From NCBI RefSeq assembly GCF_016863095.1, contig NZ_BOOF01000025.1, positions 62,001 through 126,000 of the forward strand: a stretch of DNA of 64,000 nucleotides, given 5' to 3'. Source of the DNA: Microbispora siamensis. GTDB taxonomy: Bacteria; Actinomycetota; Actinomycetes; Streptosporangiales; Streptosporangiaceae. Under the pieces are notes generated by a model. It worked only from the letters and a program-made list of their open reading frames with translations, did not search any database and was not told the DNA's origin. The position numbers and the translations under genes were made by a program. Positions 54,885 to 63,145 of this stretch are shown piece by piece (position 1 is the first letter of the stretch; the number at the start of each line of letters is the position of its first letter).

Positions 54885-54912
54885 TTGGAACTAGGACTGG
54901 TACCGGTATCAG
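54885..54912 (+). promoter_or_regulatory. Promoter and LacI-type operator O2 of the transporter arm
   Basis: TTGGAA (54885-54890) and TATCAG (54907-54912), 16 bases apart, form a plausible promoter for the binding-protein operon. TGGTACCGGTATCA (54898-54911) overlaps the -10 and differs from operator O1 at one position, so repressor binding would block transcription. In the 342-base gap (54692-55033) nothing else was recognised. Confidence 0.7.
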
Positions 54913-55033
54913 ATGGTCTGTACAGTCACCCCACACCAGCGGGTCGTGCCGGCGGCGCGTCCCGGCGGATCCGAGGTGCCTCGGGCACCGGCGGTCCTCC
55001 CTCCCCCAGAGAGACCAGAGAGAAAGGAAGCCC

Positions 55034-56359
55034 ATGCGCCCTCGCGCACTGACGACGTTCGCGGCACTCGCCGGGACGTCGGTGCTCGCCCTCGCCGGGT
55101 GCACCGGCGGCGGGCAGGCGGACAAGGCTCCCGCGGCCGACGTGACCGCCGCCCCCGACTACTCGGGCACCCTGAGCATCCTCACCAAGTTCGCCGGAGA
55201 GCCGCTGGAGCCGTACTTCCAGGACCTGGCCGCCGAGTACGAGAAGCAGCACCCCGGGGTGAAGATCCAGCTCATCCAGGAGACCGACCAGAGCATCAAG
55301 GACAAGACCAAGACGCTGACCGCGTCGAACGCCCTGCCGGACGTCTACTTCACCTGGACCGGCAACTGGGCGGAGAACTTCGTCCGCGGCGGCCGCGCGG
55401 CCGACCTGACCAAGGTCATCGGGCCCGGCACGGAGTGGGGGAAGACCTTCAGCGAGGGGGCGCTGTCGGCCTTCGCCTACGACGGCAAGTACTACGGGAT
55501 CCCGCTGTACGGCAACGGCAAGTTCATGGGCTACAACAAGGCCGCGTTCGCCAAGGCGGGGGTCAAGGTGCCCGCCACGTTCGAGGACCTGATCGCCGCC
55601 TGCGGCCCGCTGCGCAAGGCGGGGTACGAGCCGATCGCGTTCGGCAACAAGGACGGCTGGCCGGCACTCCACTACCTGCAGCAGATGTTCGCCTACGACG
55701 TGCCCTGGGACACGCTGCAGGCCGACCTCAAGCCCGCGACGGCGAAGCTGGACGACCCGGGCTACATCACCGCGCTGACCCGGTTCAAGACCCTCGTCGA
55801 CACCTGCACCGACACCAAGAGCGGCACCAACGGCGTGCTGTACAGCTCGGCGCAGGAGAAGTTCGCCGACGGCAACGCGGCCATGTACTACCAGGAGATC
55901 CTGGAGTTCGACAACGAGACCGCCAAGGGCAAGCTCCCCACGGACGACTTCGGCATCTTCCCGCTGCCCGCGCCGCAGGGGGCGAAGGGCGACCCCACGG
56001 TGATCGAGGGCGCGCCCGAGGGATACCTGGTCAACGCGGCCTCCCCGCGCATCCCGCTCGCCGTCGACTTCATGAAGTTCGTGACGAGCGTGAAGAACGC
56101 CAAGACGCTGTCGTCCCCGCCGTACGGCCAGCCGAGCACGGTCATCGGGGCCGTCACGCCCGAGACCTCCAGCAAGGCGGTGTACGAGGGCGTCGGCCTG
56201 GTCAACAAGGCGCCGAAGCTGGCCGCCTGGCTCGACACCGTCACCGTGCCCGACGTCGCCGACGCCTGGCTGTCCGGCGGCGAGGCGCTGATCACCGGCG
56301 GCAAGACCCCCGAGCAGGTGCTCGAGAGCGTCCGCCAGGCCTCGGCGTCGGCGAAGTAG
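55034..56359 (+). CDS. Sugar/fructosamine-binding lipoprotein of ABC transporter
   Basis: This 441-residue extracellular binding protein of the CUT1 class has signal MRPRALTTFAALAGTSVLAL and lipobox LAGC (Cys about 23). Typical family segments are LTKFAGEPLEPYFQDLAAEY and NALPDVYFTWTGNWAENFV, with KYYGIPLYGNGKFMGYNKAA following. AAAGGAAG lies before the ATG. The two permeases and the FrlC-like gene follow closely. The predicted cargo is a fructose-amino acid or a related glycation product, inferred only from the kinase, deglycase and epimerase around it. Confidence 0.92.
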   Translation: MRPRALTTFAALAGTSVLALAGCTGGGQADKAPAADVTAAPDYSGTLSILTKFAGEPLEPYFQDLAAEYEKQHPGVKIQLIQETDQSIKDKTKTLTASNALPDVYFTWTGNWAENFVRGGRAADLTKVIGPGTEWGKTFSEGALSAFAYDGKYYGIPLYGNGKFMGYNKAAFAKAGVKVPATFEDLIAACGPLRKAGYEPIAFGNKDGWPALHYLQQMFAYDVPWDTLQADLKPATAKLDDPGYITALTRFKTLVDTCTDTKSGTNGVLYSSAQEKFADGNAAMYYQEILEFDNETAKGKLPTDDFGIFPLPAPQGAKGDPTVIEGAPEGYLVNAASPRIPLAVDFMKFVTSVKNAKTLSSPPYGQPSTVIGAVTPETSSKAVYEGVGLVNKAPKLAAWLDTVTVPDVADAWLSGGEALITGGKTPEQVLESVRQASASAK

Positions 56360-56373
56360 CCGGAGGAGAGCAG

Positions 56374-57261
56374 GTGCGCACCATCGGCAAACGGGCGCTC
56401 GGGCTCGCGTGGGTCGTTCCCGCCCTCGTGCTGGTCGGGGTGTTCGTCTACTTCCCGCTGGCCGAGAACCTCGGGTTCAGCACGCTCAAGTGGGACATCT
56501 ACAGCGGCAGCCAGGAGTACGTCGGCTTCGCCAACTACACCAAGCTCGTCGAGGACCCGGTCTTCTGGCGGTCGCTCGGCAACAACGTGCTGTACGCCGC
56601 GGTGTCGATCGTGTTCCAGGTGTTCGGTGCGCTCGTGCTGGCCGCGCTCATCGAAGGCGTGCGCAGCGAGCGGTGGCAGCGCGTCCTGCGGGCCATCTAC
56701 TTCATTCCCTCCGCGATCTCGCTGACCGTCGCCGGCCTGCTCTTCTACTTCATCTACGAGCCCGACCTCGGCCTGCTCAACCACCTGCTGCAGGCGGTCG
56801 GCCTCGGCGGTCTCAGCCACTCGTGGCTGGGCGAGGAGAGCACGGCCATGCCGGCGATCGTCGCGATGAGCCAGTGGCAGGGCTTCGGCTACTCCACGCT
56901 GCTGTTCGCCGTCGCCATCCAGCGGATCCCCCGCGAGATCTACCAGGCCGCGGCCCTCGACGGCACCGGCCCGGTCCGCCGCTTCTTCCACGTGACCGTT
57001 CCCCTGGTGCGAGAGATGACCGGCGTGATGTCGATGGTCACGATCTCGGGGGCGTTCCAGGTGTTCAACGAGGTCATGGTGATGACCAGCGGCGGGCCGG
57101 ACAACTCGACCCAGGTGCTGGGGACCTGGCTCTACCGCAGCGGCTTCGTCCGCAACGACTTCGGCTACGCCGCCGCGATCGCGACCGTCATCTTCGTGAT
57201 CACGCTCGGCATCGCCGTGGCGCAACTGTGGGTCGCGCGCAGGAGAAGGGTGGCGTGGTGA
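56374..57261 (+). CDS. ABC transporter permease (CUT1, MalF type)
   Basis: This 295-residue membrane permease starts ALGLAWVVPALVLVGVFVYF, with about six hydrophobic segments. The EAA loop is EIYQAAALDGTGPVRRFFHV (about 190-209). GGAGGAG precedes the GTG. It forms a pair with the next permease, whose GTG overlaps its stop. The ATPase is absent here too, so a shared MsiK-like ATPase is likely. Confidence 0.93.
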   Translation: MRTIGKRALGLAWVVPALVLVGVFVYFPLAENLGFSTLKWDIYSGSQEYVGFANYTKLVEDPVFWRSLGNNVLYAAVSIVFQVFGALVLAALIEGVRSERWQRVLRAIYFIPSAISLTVAGLLFYFIYEPDLGLLNHLLQAVGLGGLSHSWLGEESTAMPAIVAMSQWQGFGYSTLLFAVAIQRIPREIYQAAALDGTGPVRRFFHVTVPLVREMTGVMSMVTISGAFQVFNEVMVMTSGGPDNSTQVLGTWLYRSGFVRNDFGYAAAIATVIFVITLGIAVAQLWVARRRRVAW

Positions 57262-58091
57262 ATCGCATCGGCTTCCTGGGGGTGATCACCCGGGTGTTCC
57301 TGTGGGCGTTCCTGCTCTGCCTCGCGGTCGTGGTGGTCTATCCGCTGCTGTGGATGGTGCTCAACGGCTTCAAGACCAACGGCGAGATCTTCGGGAACCC
57401 CTTCTCACTGCCCTCGCACTGGAGCTTCGACAGCTACCAGAAGGCCTGGAACCGCGGGGTGAGCAACTACCTCACCACGAGCGTGCTGGTCACCGTGACC
57501 TCGACGATCGCGACCGTGTTCGTCAGCGCGTGGGCGGCGTACGGCCTCACCCGGGTGAACATCCCGTTCTCCAAGCTGACCACCGGGGTCATCCTCGGCG
57601 GGCTGATGCTCGCCCCGAGCGTGGCGCTCGTGCCGCTGGTCAAGATGTTCCAGGCCATGGGCCTGTACAACAGCTTCTGGGCGCTGCTCATCCTCTACAC
57701 GGCCTTCCGGGTGCCGTTCACCACCTTTCTCATCCGGGCGTACATGCTCGACCTGCCGCGTGAGGTGGACGAGGCGGCCGAGATGGACGGCTGCGGCCGG
57801 TGGACCGCCTTCTGGCGGATCATCCTGCCCATGTGCAAGCCGATCATCACCTCGACCGTGCTGCTGCACATCCTGTTCGCCTGGAACGAGTACCTGTTCG
57901 CGATGGTCTTCACCAGCGGCGCGGGCGTGCAGACCCTCCCCGTCGGCCTGATGAGCCTCATGAGCAAGCACGGCACCGAGTTTCCCGTCGTCTTCGCCGG
58001 CATGGCGATCGCGGCCTTCCCGGTCGTGCTGCTGTTCTTCGCCGGGCAGCGTTACATCGTCAAAGGACTCGCGGACGGAGTCGGAAAATGA
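57258..58091 (+). CDS. ABC transporter permease (CUT1, MalG type)
   Basis: This 277-residue permease has six predicted helices, the first at VFLWAFLLCLAVVVVYPLLW. The EAA loop is EVDEAAEMDGCGRWTAFWRI (about 170-189). AGGAGAAGG precedes the GTG start. The stop overlaps the ATG of the FrlC-like gene (ATGA), tying transport directly to catabolism. Confidence 0.93.
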   Translation: MNRIGFLGVITRVFLWAFLLCLAVVVVYPLLWMVLNGFKTNGEIFGNPFSLPSHWSFDSYQKAWNRGVSNYLTTSVLVTVTSTIATVFVSAWAAYGLTRVNIPFSKLTTGVILGGLMLAPSVALVPLVKMFQAMGLYNSFWALLILYTAFRVPFTTFLIRAYMLDLPREVDEAAEMDGCGRWTAFWRIILPMCKPIITSTVLLHILFAWNEYLFAMVFTSGAGVQTLPVGLMSLMSKHGTEFPVVFAGMAIAAFPVVLLFFAGQRYIVKGLADGVGK

Positions 58092-58927
58092 GCCCCATGC
58101 CCCTCATCACCGGATCGAACTTCTCCTACCAGCACCTGCCGTTCGAGCGGTTCCTCGACGACGCCGCCGACCTCGGCCGCGAGGAACTGGAGCTGTGGGG
58201 GATCGCCCCGCACTTCCACGTGCCGCAGGTGAGCGACGCCGAGGCCCGTGCCGTACGCCGCCGGGCCGCCTCCCGCGGTCTGCGGGTGCGCTGCCTCACG
58301 CCCGAGCAGGTGGCCTACCCGGTCAACATCGCCTCGGCCGACACGCGGCTGCGCGCCTCCAGCATCGCGATGTTCCGCCGGGCGGCCGAGCTGTGCGCGG
58401 AGCTCGGCGCCGAGTTGCTCCTGCTCACGCCGGGCCGGGGATACGAGGACGAGCCGGTGGAGGCGGCCTGGCGCAGGTCCGCCGACGCCCTCGCCGAGAT
58501 CGCCTCGTACGCCGAGGGGTTCGGGGTGACCTGCGTGCTCGAACCCCTCCAGCGGGTGGAGTCGAACCTGCTCAACGACTCGCGGGCGCTGGCCCGGATG
58601 CTGGACGAGGTCGGCGCGCCGAACCTCGCCGCCGTGCTCGACACCGTGGGCATGGCGGTCGCCGGGGAGAGCGTGGACGACTACTTCGACGCGCTCGGCG
58701 ACCGGGTCCGCCACGTGCACCTCATCGACGGCCGCCCGGCCGGGCACCTGGCGTGGGGCGACGGGGAGCTGCCGCTGCCCGACTACCTCGCCGCCTTCTC
58801 CCGCCGCGGTTATGCCGGGTTCACGACGTTCGAGTTGTTCGGCGACGGCACCTACGCCTTCGCCCCCCGGCCCGTCGTCGAACGCTGCCTGTCCGCCGTG
58901 CAGGCCGCCGTCACGGCGGCTCCGTAG
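58088..58927 (+). CDS. frlC: FrlC-like sugar isomerase/epimerase
   Basis: This 279-residue TIM-barrel protein of the xylose-isomerase-like (AP endonuclease 2) family starts ITGSNFSYQHLPFERFLDDA. Metal-ligand candidates are Glu in VLEPLQRVES (about 152), Asp in VLDTVGMAV (about 183), His in HVHLIDGRP and Glu in FTTFELFGDGTYA (about 247). In E. coli, FrlC interconverts fructoselysine and psicoselysine, and the frlB/frlD context supports the same role here. Sequence alone cannot exclude another ketose epimerase activity. It is last in the transporter operon. Confidence 0.82.
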   Translation: MSPMPLITGSNFSYQHLPFERFLDDAADLGREELELWGIAPHFHVPQVSDAEARAVRRRAASRGLRVRCLTPEQVAYPVNIASADTRLRASSIAMFRRAAELCAELGAELLLLTPGRGYEDEPVEAAWRRSADALAEIASYAEGFGVTCVLEPLQRVESNLLNDSRALARMLDEVGAPNLAAVLDTVGMAVAGESVDDYFDALGDRVRHVHLIDGRPAGHLAWGDGELPLPDYLAAFSRRGYAGFTTFELFGDGTYAFAPRPVVERCLSAVQAAVTAAP

Positions 58928-58935
58928 CCCCCTCG

Positions 58936-61548
58936 TCAGGTCGCCCTCCTTCGGGGAAGCGGCAGGCGCGACCGCGTGAACACGGCGCCGCCGAGCGCGG
59001 CCAGCAGGGGAAGCACCACGACGAGCAGGCCGACGAGCGCCCAGGGAATCGCGAACGCCGGTCCGGAGCCCGCCTGTACGATCGCCGACACGCCGTCCTT
59101 TCGCAGGATCACCACCTGGTGAACCGCGGGGTGCCGGGCCGTGGCGATGCCCGGTGCGAGACCGGCGAGCACGCCCGTGACCGAGCCCAGTAGCGCGATC
59201 ACCAGGGCCTGCCCGGCGACGACCGCGCGTTTCACCCGTGGGGCCGCCCCCACGGCCGACATGGTCTCCAGGTCAGGACGCGACTCGGCGGCGGCCAGCA
59301 TGGTGGCGACGAACGTCATCCCCAGCACGAGCACGGCCGCGGCGATGCCCAGGACGACCAGGAGCATCGTGTTGCCGGGAGCCACCGGCACTTCGAGTCG
59401 CACAGTGGCCTTGCCGCTGATCCGCTCCACCGCCGCGGCGATCCGGTCTGCCGTCGCCCTCGGGACGCGGAAGTCCGCGGGATCCACCACGAGCATGGTG
59501 ATGACGGTGCCGTACCCGTTCTTGGCGGCCACCTCGGGCGCGATGACCGCGCGGGCCCAGCCCTCCCCGGTGGCCCGTACCCCGACGGCGGGCAGCGTGA
59601 GCGACTGTGAGTCGTCCGGCCCGGGCCCGGCCGCCAGATCGAGTCTCACCTGCCCCTGCCGGATAACGGCGGGGTTGAGCACGACGGCCTTCCCCTCGTG
59701 GAGCGCCGCCACCGCCCGCGGGTCCTCGCGCCTCAGCACGTAGCGGAGCAGGTCCTCGTTCCCCACCAGGAGGTCTCCGGACATGCTCACGTCCGGCAAC
59801 TCCATCTCATTGGCCGGTGCGTCGATCGACATCGAGGCGTACGCCGGTACTCCGGACTTGGTCGCGAGCATCCGCGCCTCGACGAGCGGCACGCGGGCGG
59901 GCAGCTCTCCGCGTACGGCGGAGCGGACGCGATCCCACAGCTCGGGAGTGAGGTCCTGTCCGCTGATCGACAGGGTCCCGGCCGGTGCCTGTGGATGGTC
60001 GGGCACGTAGTCCGGCCCCTCGGCCAGCCGGGTCTGCCAGGTGACGCCGACGGCCGTGAGCGCCACGACCGCGGTCATCACCGCGGCGACGGCGGGCGCC
60101 GTACGGCCCCTGTTGCGTGCGGCGTCCCTGGCGGCGAACCGGAGCGGCAGGGGGAGCCGGGCGGCGAGCCTGGCGACCGCCGCGATGAGCGCCGGTGTCA
60201 GGGCCACCAGACCGAGCTGGGTGACCAGGGCCGAGGTCGCGATCCAACCGAGCTCGTGACCGGCGCTCACGATGGTCGCCGCCGTGCCCGCGACGACGAG
60301 CACGATCCCGGGCAGCGGCCGGCCCGCACGGTCTCTGCCTCGCTCGCGCCTGCCCGACAGCACGGCGACGGGGTCCGTACGGCTCGCCGCGACGGCCGGG
60401 GCGAGGGCGGCCAGCAATCCGGCGACGACGCCCAGCGCCGCGGCCGTCGCGACCGCCGCCCAGGGGGCGGCGAACGGGCCGAGCAGGTAGCCCGCCCGCT
60501 GCTCCAGCAGCGGCCGCGCGAGCCAGGCCGCGCCCACGCCCAGGGCGGCACCGAGGACGGAGGCGGCGACGCCGAACAGCAGGCCGTCGGCGAGCGCGAT
60601 CGTCCGCAGGTGCGCGGGCGAGCCGCCCTGGACGGCGACGAGCGCGAACTCGCGCGATCTGCGCAGCCGCCCCATGGCGAAGGCCGGCCCGGCCAGCAGG
60701 ACGACCTCGAGCAGCATGATCCCGACCCACGGCGCGATCTGCGGGAGGGAGGGCCCGGCCCACGACGGCTCGTCCGGCGGAATGCCGTCGATCACCGCCC
60801 GGCTGACGACCACGAGGCCGTGTTCGTTGAGCCGCCGCACGTCCGCCCACGTCACCGGACGCGGAGACTCCACGAGCCAGGCGTGCGACATCAGCGTGGG
60901 ATCCAACCGCCCGAACGCGCTGTCGGGCAGGCTGCCGGGGAAAACCGTGAGGTCGGGCGGGATCCCCGTCAGGTCGAACAGGGCGACGCCGACGACCCGG
61001 AGCGGCCGGCGTTCCTCCCCGGCGAAGAGCGTGACGCCGGGAGCCGTGTCCGAGCCCAGCATCGTGGCGGACACGACGGCCTCGCCGGGGGCGGCGGGAA
61101 GCCTGCCCTCGGTGAGCCGGAAGGTGCCCCTGGACATCGGATCACGGAGATCGACCTGACGGATCTGTCCCATCCAGTACCCCTCCGGAGTGAGGTATCG
61201 GAAATCCGCCTGGGCGACCGGGATGACCCGGCTGCCGGGGTCGAGGAGCGCCGTGATCTCCGCCTGCGTGAAGGGCGTCTGCTTCCGCGCCCCGTCCCAG
61301 GAGATCTGCTGTCCCCACGCGTCCTGGGTGAGGCTCGCCCACTCATGGGCACCGGTCACCAGTGCGTCGGCCTGCCCGAGGGGGTAGCGCTGATGGTCGG
61401 GCATCGGCCCCGGGCCGAAGACGGCGCTCAGCACGAAGGAGACGAGGGCGACCGGAAGGCCGATCATCGCGAGGATCAGTGCGCTGCGCCACTTCGACCG
61501 CCGGGCGTTGCGGCGGGAGATCCGCAACGCGGCCCTGACACCTTTCAT
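58936..61548 (-). CDS. FtsX-like ABC transporter permease
   Basis: This 870-residue permease of the MacB/FtsX class has an N-terminal helix (WRSALILAMIGLPVALVSFV, about 20-40), a large external domain (about 45-280) and three helices near 285-385. A second external domain at about 510-700 and final helices near 705-860 follow, so there are two FtsX repeats. These transporters do not import; they move lipoproteins, peptides or drugs out of the membrane or sense them. The ATG overlaps the stop of the ATPase gene by 4 bases. Substrate unknown; the PadR regulator upstream suggests a response to a toxic or envelope-active compound. Confidence 0.9.
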   Translation of the reverse strand: MKGVRAALRISRRNARRSKWRSALILAMIGLPVALVSFVLSAVFGPGPMPDHQRYPLGQADALVTGAHEWASLTQDAWGQQISWDGARKQTPFTQAEITALLDPGSRVIPVAQADFRYLTPEGYWMGQIRQVDLRDPMSRGTFRLTEGRLPAAPGEAVVSATMLGSDTAPGVTLFAGEERRPLRVVGVALFDLTGIPPDLTVFPGSLPDSAFGRLDPTLMSHAWLVESPRPVTWADVRRLNEHGLVVVSRAVIDGIPPDEPSWAGPSLPQIAPWVGIMLLEVVLLAGPAFAMGRLRRSREFALVAVQGGSPAHLRTIALADGLLFGVAASVLGAALGVGAAWLARPLLEQRAGYLLGPFAAPWAAVATAAALGVVAGLLAALAPAVAASRTDPVAVLSGRRERGRDRAGRPLPGIVLVVAGTAATIVSAGHELGWIATSALVTQLGLVALTPALIAAVARLAARLPLPLRFAARDAARNRGRTAPAVAAVMTAVVALTAVGVTWQTRLAEGPDYVPDHPQAPAGTLSISGQDLTPELWDRVRSAVRGELPARVPLVEARMLATKSGVPAYASMSIDAPANEMELPDVSMSGDLLVGNEDLLRYVLRREDPRAVAALHEGKAVVLNPAVIRQGQVRLDLAAGPGPDDSQSLTLPAVGVRATGEGWARAVIAPEVAAKNGYGTVITMLVVDPADFRVPRATADRIAAAVERISGKATVRLEVPVAPGNTMLLVVLGIAAAVLVLGMTFVATMLAAAESRPDLETMSAVGAAPRVKRAVVAGQALVIALLGSVTGVLAGLAPGIATARHPAVHQVVILRKDGVSAIVQAGSGPAFAIPWALVGLLVVVLPLLAALGGAVFTRSRLPLPRRRAT

Positions 61549-62288
61549 CGGGCGGTCTCCATCCCGGCGGCCGCCGAGTCGACGATCTGCCCGTCCTTGA
61601 GGAAGACGACGCGGTCGGCCCAGGCGGCGTAGCGGGGCTCGTGCGTGACCAGCAGCACGGCGGCCCCCGCGTCGGCCCGCTGCCGGAGCACCTGGATGAT
61701 CTCGTCGCCCGCCCGGGTGTCGAGGGCGCCGGTCGGCTCGTCCGCCAGGAGCAGCCGCCGTTCCCCGACCAGCGCGCGGGCGATGGCGGCCCGCTGGCGC
61801 TGGCCGCCCGACAGGTCGTCGGGGAACCGGTCGCCGAGGTCGGCGAGCCCGACCTCCTCCAGCACCGCCAAGGCGTCCCGCCTGGCCTTCGCCGTACGGA
61901 CGCCGTCCAGCTCGCGCGGCAGCGCGACGTTCTCCGCGACGGTCAGCGACGGGATGAGGTTGAGGTCCTGGAAGACGTAGCCGGCGCTCCTGCGGCGCAG
62001 CTCCGCCAGTTGCTTCGGTGACAGACCCCGCAGCTCGCGGCCTTCGAGCGTCACCGACCCCTCCGTCGGGCGGTCGAGCCCGCCCGCGAGGTTGAGCAGG
62101 GTGGACTTGCCGGACCCGGACGGGCCCATGACCGCGACCAGTTCGCCCGTGTGGACGTCCAGACTGACGCCCCGCAGAGCCTGGACGGCTCGCGTCCCCT
62201 CGCCGTGGACGCGTACGACATCGGTCAAGCGCACGACCGGCTCGCCGTCCGGAACGGGTAACCGGTCCGGGGGGTGGTGTTCAGTCAC
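61545..62288 (-). CDS. ABC transporter ATP-binding protein (MacB/LolD class)
   Basis: This 247-residue ATPase partner of the FtsX permease has Walker A GPSGSGKST (about 64-72), signature DLSGGQRQRAAIARAL, Walker B LLLADEPTGALD and the H-loop TLVTHEP-type (seen as LLVTHEPRYA). AAGGAGA precedes the GTG at 62288; the long upstream frame overlaps padR and is not used. Its start overlaps the padR stop by 4 bases (GTGA), so regulator, ATPase and permease form one operon. Confidence 0.94.
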   Translation of the reverse strand: MTEHHPPDRLPVPDGEPVVRLTDVVRVHGEGTRAVQALRGVSLDVHTGELVAVMGPSGSGKSTLLNLAGGLDRPTEGSVTLEGRELRGLSPKQLAELRRRSAGYVFQDLNLIPSLTVAENVALPRELDGVRTAKARRDALAVLEEVGLADLGDRFPDDLSGGQRQRAAIARALVGERRLLLADEPTGALDTRAGDEIIQVLRQRADAGAAVLLVTHEPRYAAWADRVVFLKDGQIVDSAAAGMETAR

Positions 62289-62821
62289 GGATTCTCCTTG
62301 GTCGGGCGGATGAGCAGGGCTTCGCAGTGCTCGAGCCAGCGCTGCTCCGCTTCCGCATGGAAGATCATCGAGTCGAGGACGAGGCGCTGCGCGGCCTCCG
62401 CGGACGCGTCGAGGCTCCGCTTGGCACGGGTGAGCTCCTGCAGGCCGCGCATCGTCGCGGATCGCTGGGCCGCGATGACCGCCGCCGCGTCCACACCCGG
62501 GGTGGTGACGGCCATCGCGAGCTTGATGACGAGCTCGTCGCGGGGCCGGTCGGTTCGGGAGACGGGTTTGGCGAACCACCGGTCGAGCTCGTCGCGGCCT
62601 TCCTGGGTGATGGCGTGCCGGACCCGGCCCTGCTCGTCCTGGTCGCCCTGGCCGTCGCGGGACACCAGGCCGTCGCGTTCGAGGCGGGACAGCGTCGTGT
62701 AGACCTGCCCGATGTTCAGTGGCCAGGTCGTCGCCGTGGACGTCTCGAATTCGGCCCTGAGCTGGTAGCCGTAGCGCGGGCCCCGGCTCAGCAGGGCGAG
62801 CAGGCCGTGTCGTACTGACAT
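62285..62821 (-). CDS. PadR-family transcriptional regulator
   Basis: This 178-residue repressor has a winged helix at about 1-80 (VRHGLLALLSRGPRYGYQLR, IGQVYTTLSRLERDGLVS) and a C-terminal helical dimerisation region (about 100-170). PadR proteins commonly repress neighbouring exporters and release on binding the exported compound. The ATG at 62821 has no ribosome site; instead a perfect 24-bp palindrome begins two bases upstream. The transcript is therefore very short-leadered or leaderless, and the protein most likely represses its own operon. Confidence 0.92.
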   Translation of the reverse strand: MSVRHGLLALLSRGPRYGYQLRAEFETSTATTWPLNIGQVYTTLSRLERDGLVSRDGQGDQDEQGRVRHAITQEGRDELDRWFAKPVSRTDRPRDELVIKLAMAVTTPGVDAAAVIAAQRSATMRGLQELTRAKRSLDASAEAAQRLVLDSMIFHAEAEQRWLEHCEALLIRPTKENP

Positions 62822-62823
62822 GA

Positions 62824-62847
62824 ATACTCAGTATGCATACTGAGTAT
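62824..62847. promoter_or_regulatory. Perfect 24-bp palindrome, probable PadR operator
   Basis: The left half ATACTCAGTATG (62824-62835) is followed directly by its exact complement (62836-62847). Each half contains its own smaller TACT-x-AGTA symmetry. It lies two bases upstream of the padR start and must overlap its promoter; CATACT within it could be the -10 box on the minus strand. Confidence 0.85.
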
Positions 62848-62890
62848 GCTCCTGGCGGTGGTTCGGCCCGAAAAAGCCGGAAAAGACGAA

Positions 62891-62922
62891 CGGCCGGCGC
62901 CGCGCGGACGCGGCACCGGCCG
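62891..62922 (-). terminator. Terminator between the small membrane gene and padR
   Basis: A 14-bp GC stem with one G-U-type mismatch and a CGGA loop (arms 62891-62904 and 62909-62922). On the minus strand it is followed by TTCGTCTTTT, so it should stop transcripts coming from the two genes upstream and isolate the padR promoter. Confidence 0.7.
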
Positions 62923-62938
62923 GAAGCAGATCAGCGGA

Positions 62939-63145
62939 TCAGCGGCGGATGGCCTTGGCGAGGATGGCGACGAAGGCCGCGAAGCCCAGCCCCCCGACGA
63001 GGATGGGCGCCATGATGACGGCGTCGGGATCGGGCCCGGTCAGGTAGCGGATCCCCATTCCGATGAACAGCAGGCCGCACAGCAGGGCCATCCAGTCCGT
63101 ACGGTGCACCCGGCGCGGGCGCTCGGGTCGCGACTCAGGCCGCAC
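62939..63145 (-). CDS. Small two-helix membrane protein
   Basis: This 68-residue protein has a basic N-terminus (about 1-16) and two hydrophobic segments, WMALLCGLLFIGMGIRYL (about 18-35) and MAPILVGGLGFAAFVAILAK (about 45-64). A perfect GGAGGTG ribosome site precedes the GTG start, and its start overlaps the upstream gene stop by 11 bases, so it is real and coupled. No domain was recognised. It may be a partner of the PspC/toastrack-like protein encoded before it. Confidence 0.82.
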   Translation of the reverse strand: MRPESRPERPRRVHRTDWMALLCGLLFIGMGIRYLTGPDPDAVIMAPILVGGLGFAAFVAILAKAIRR

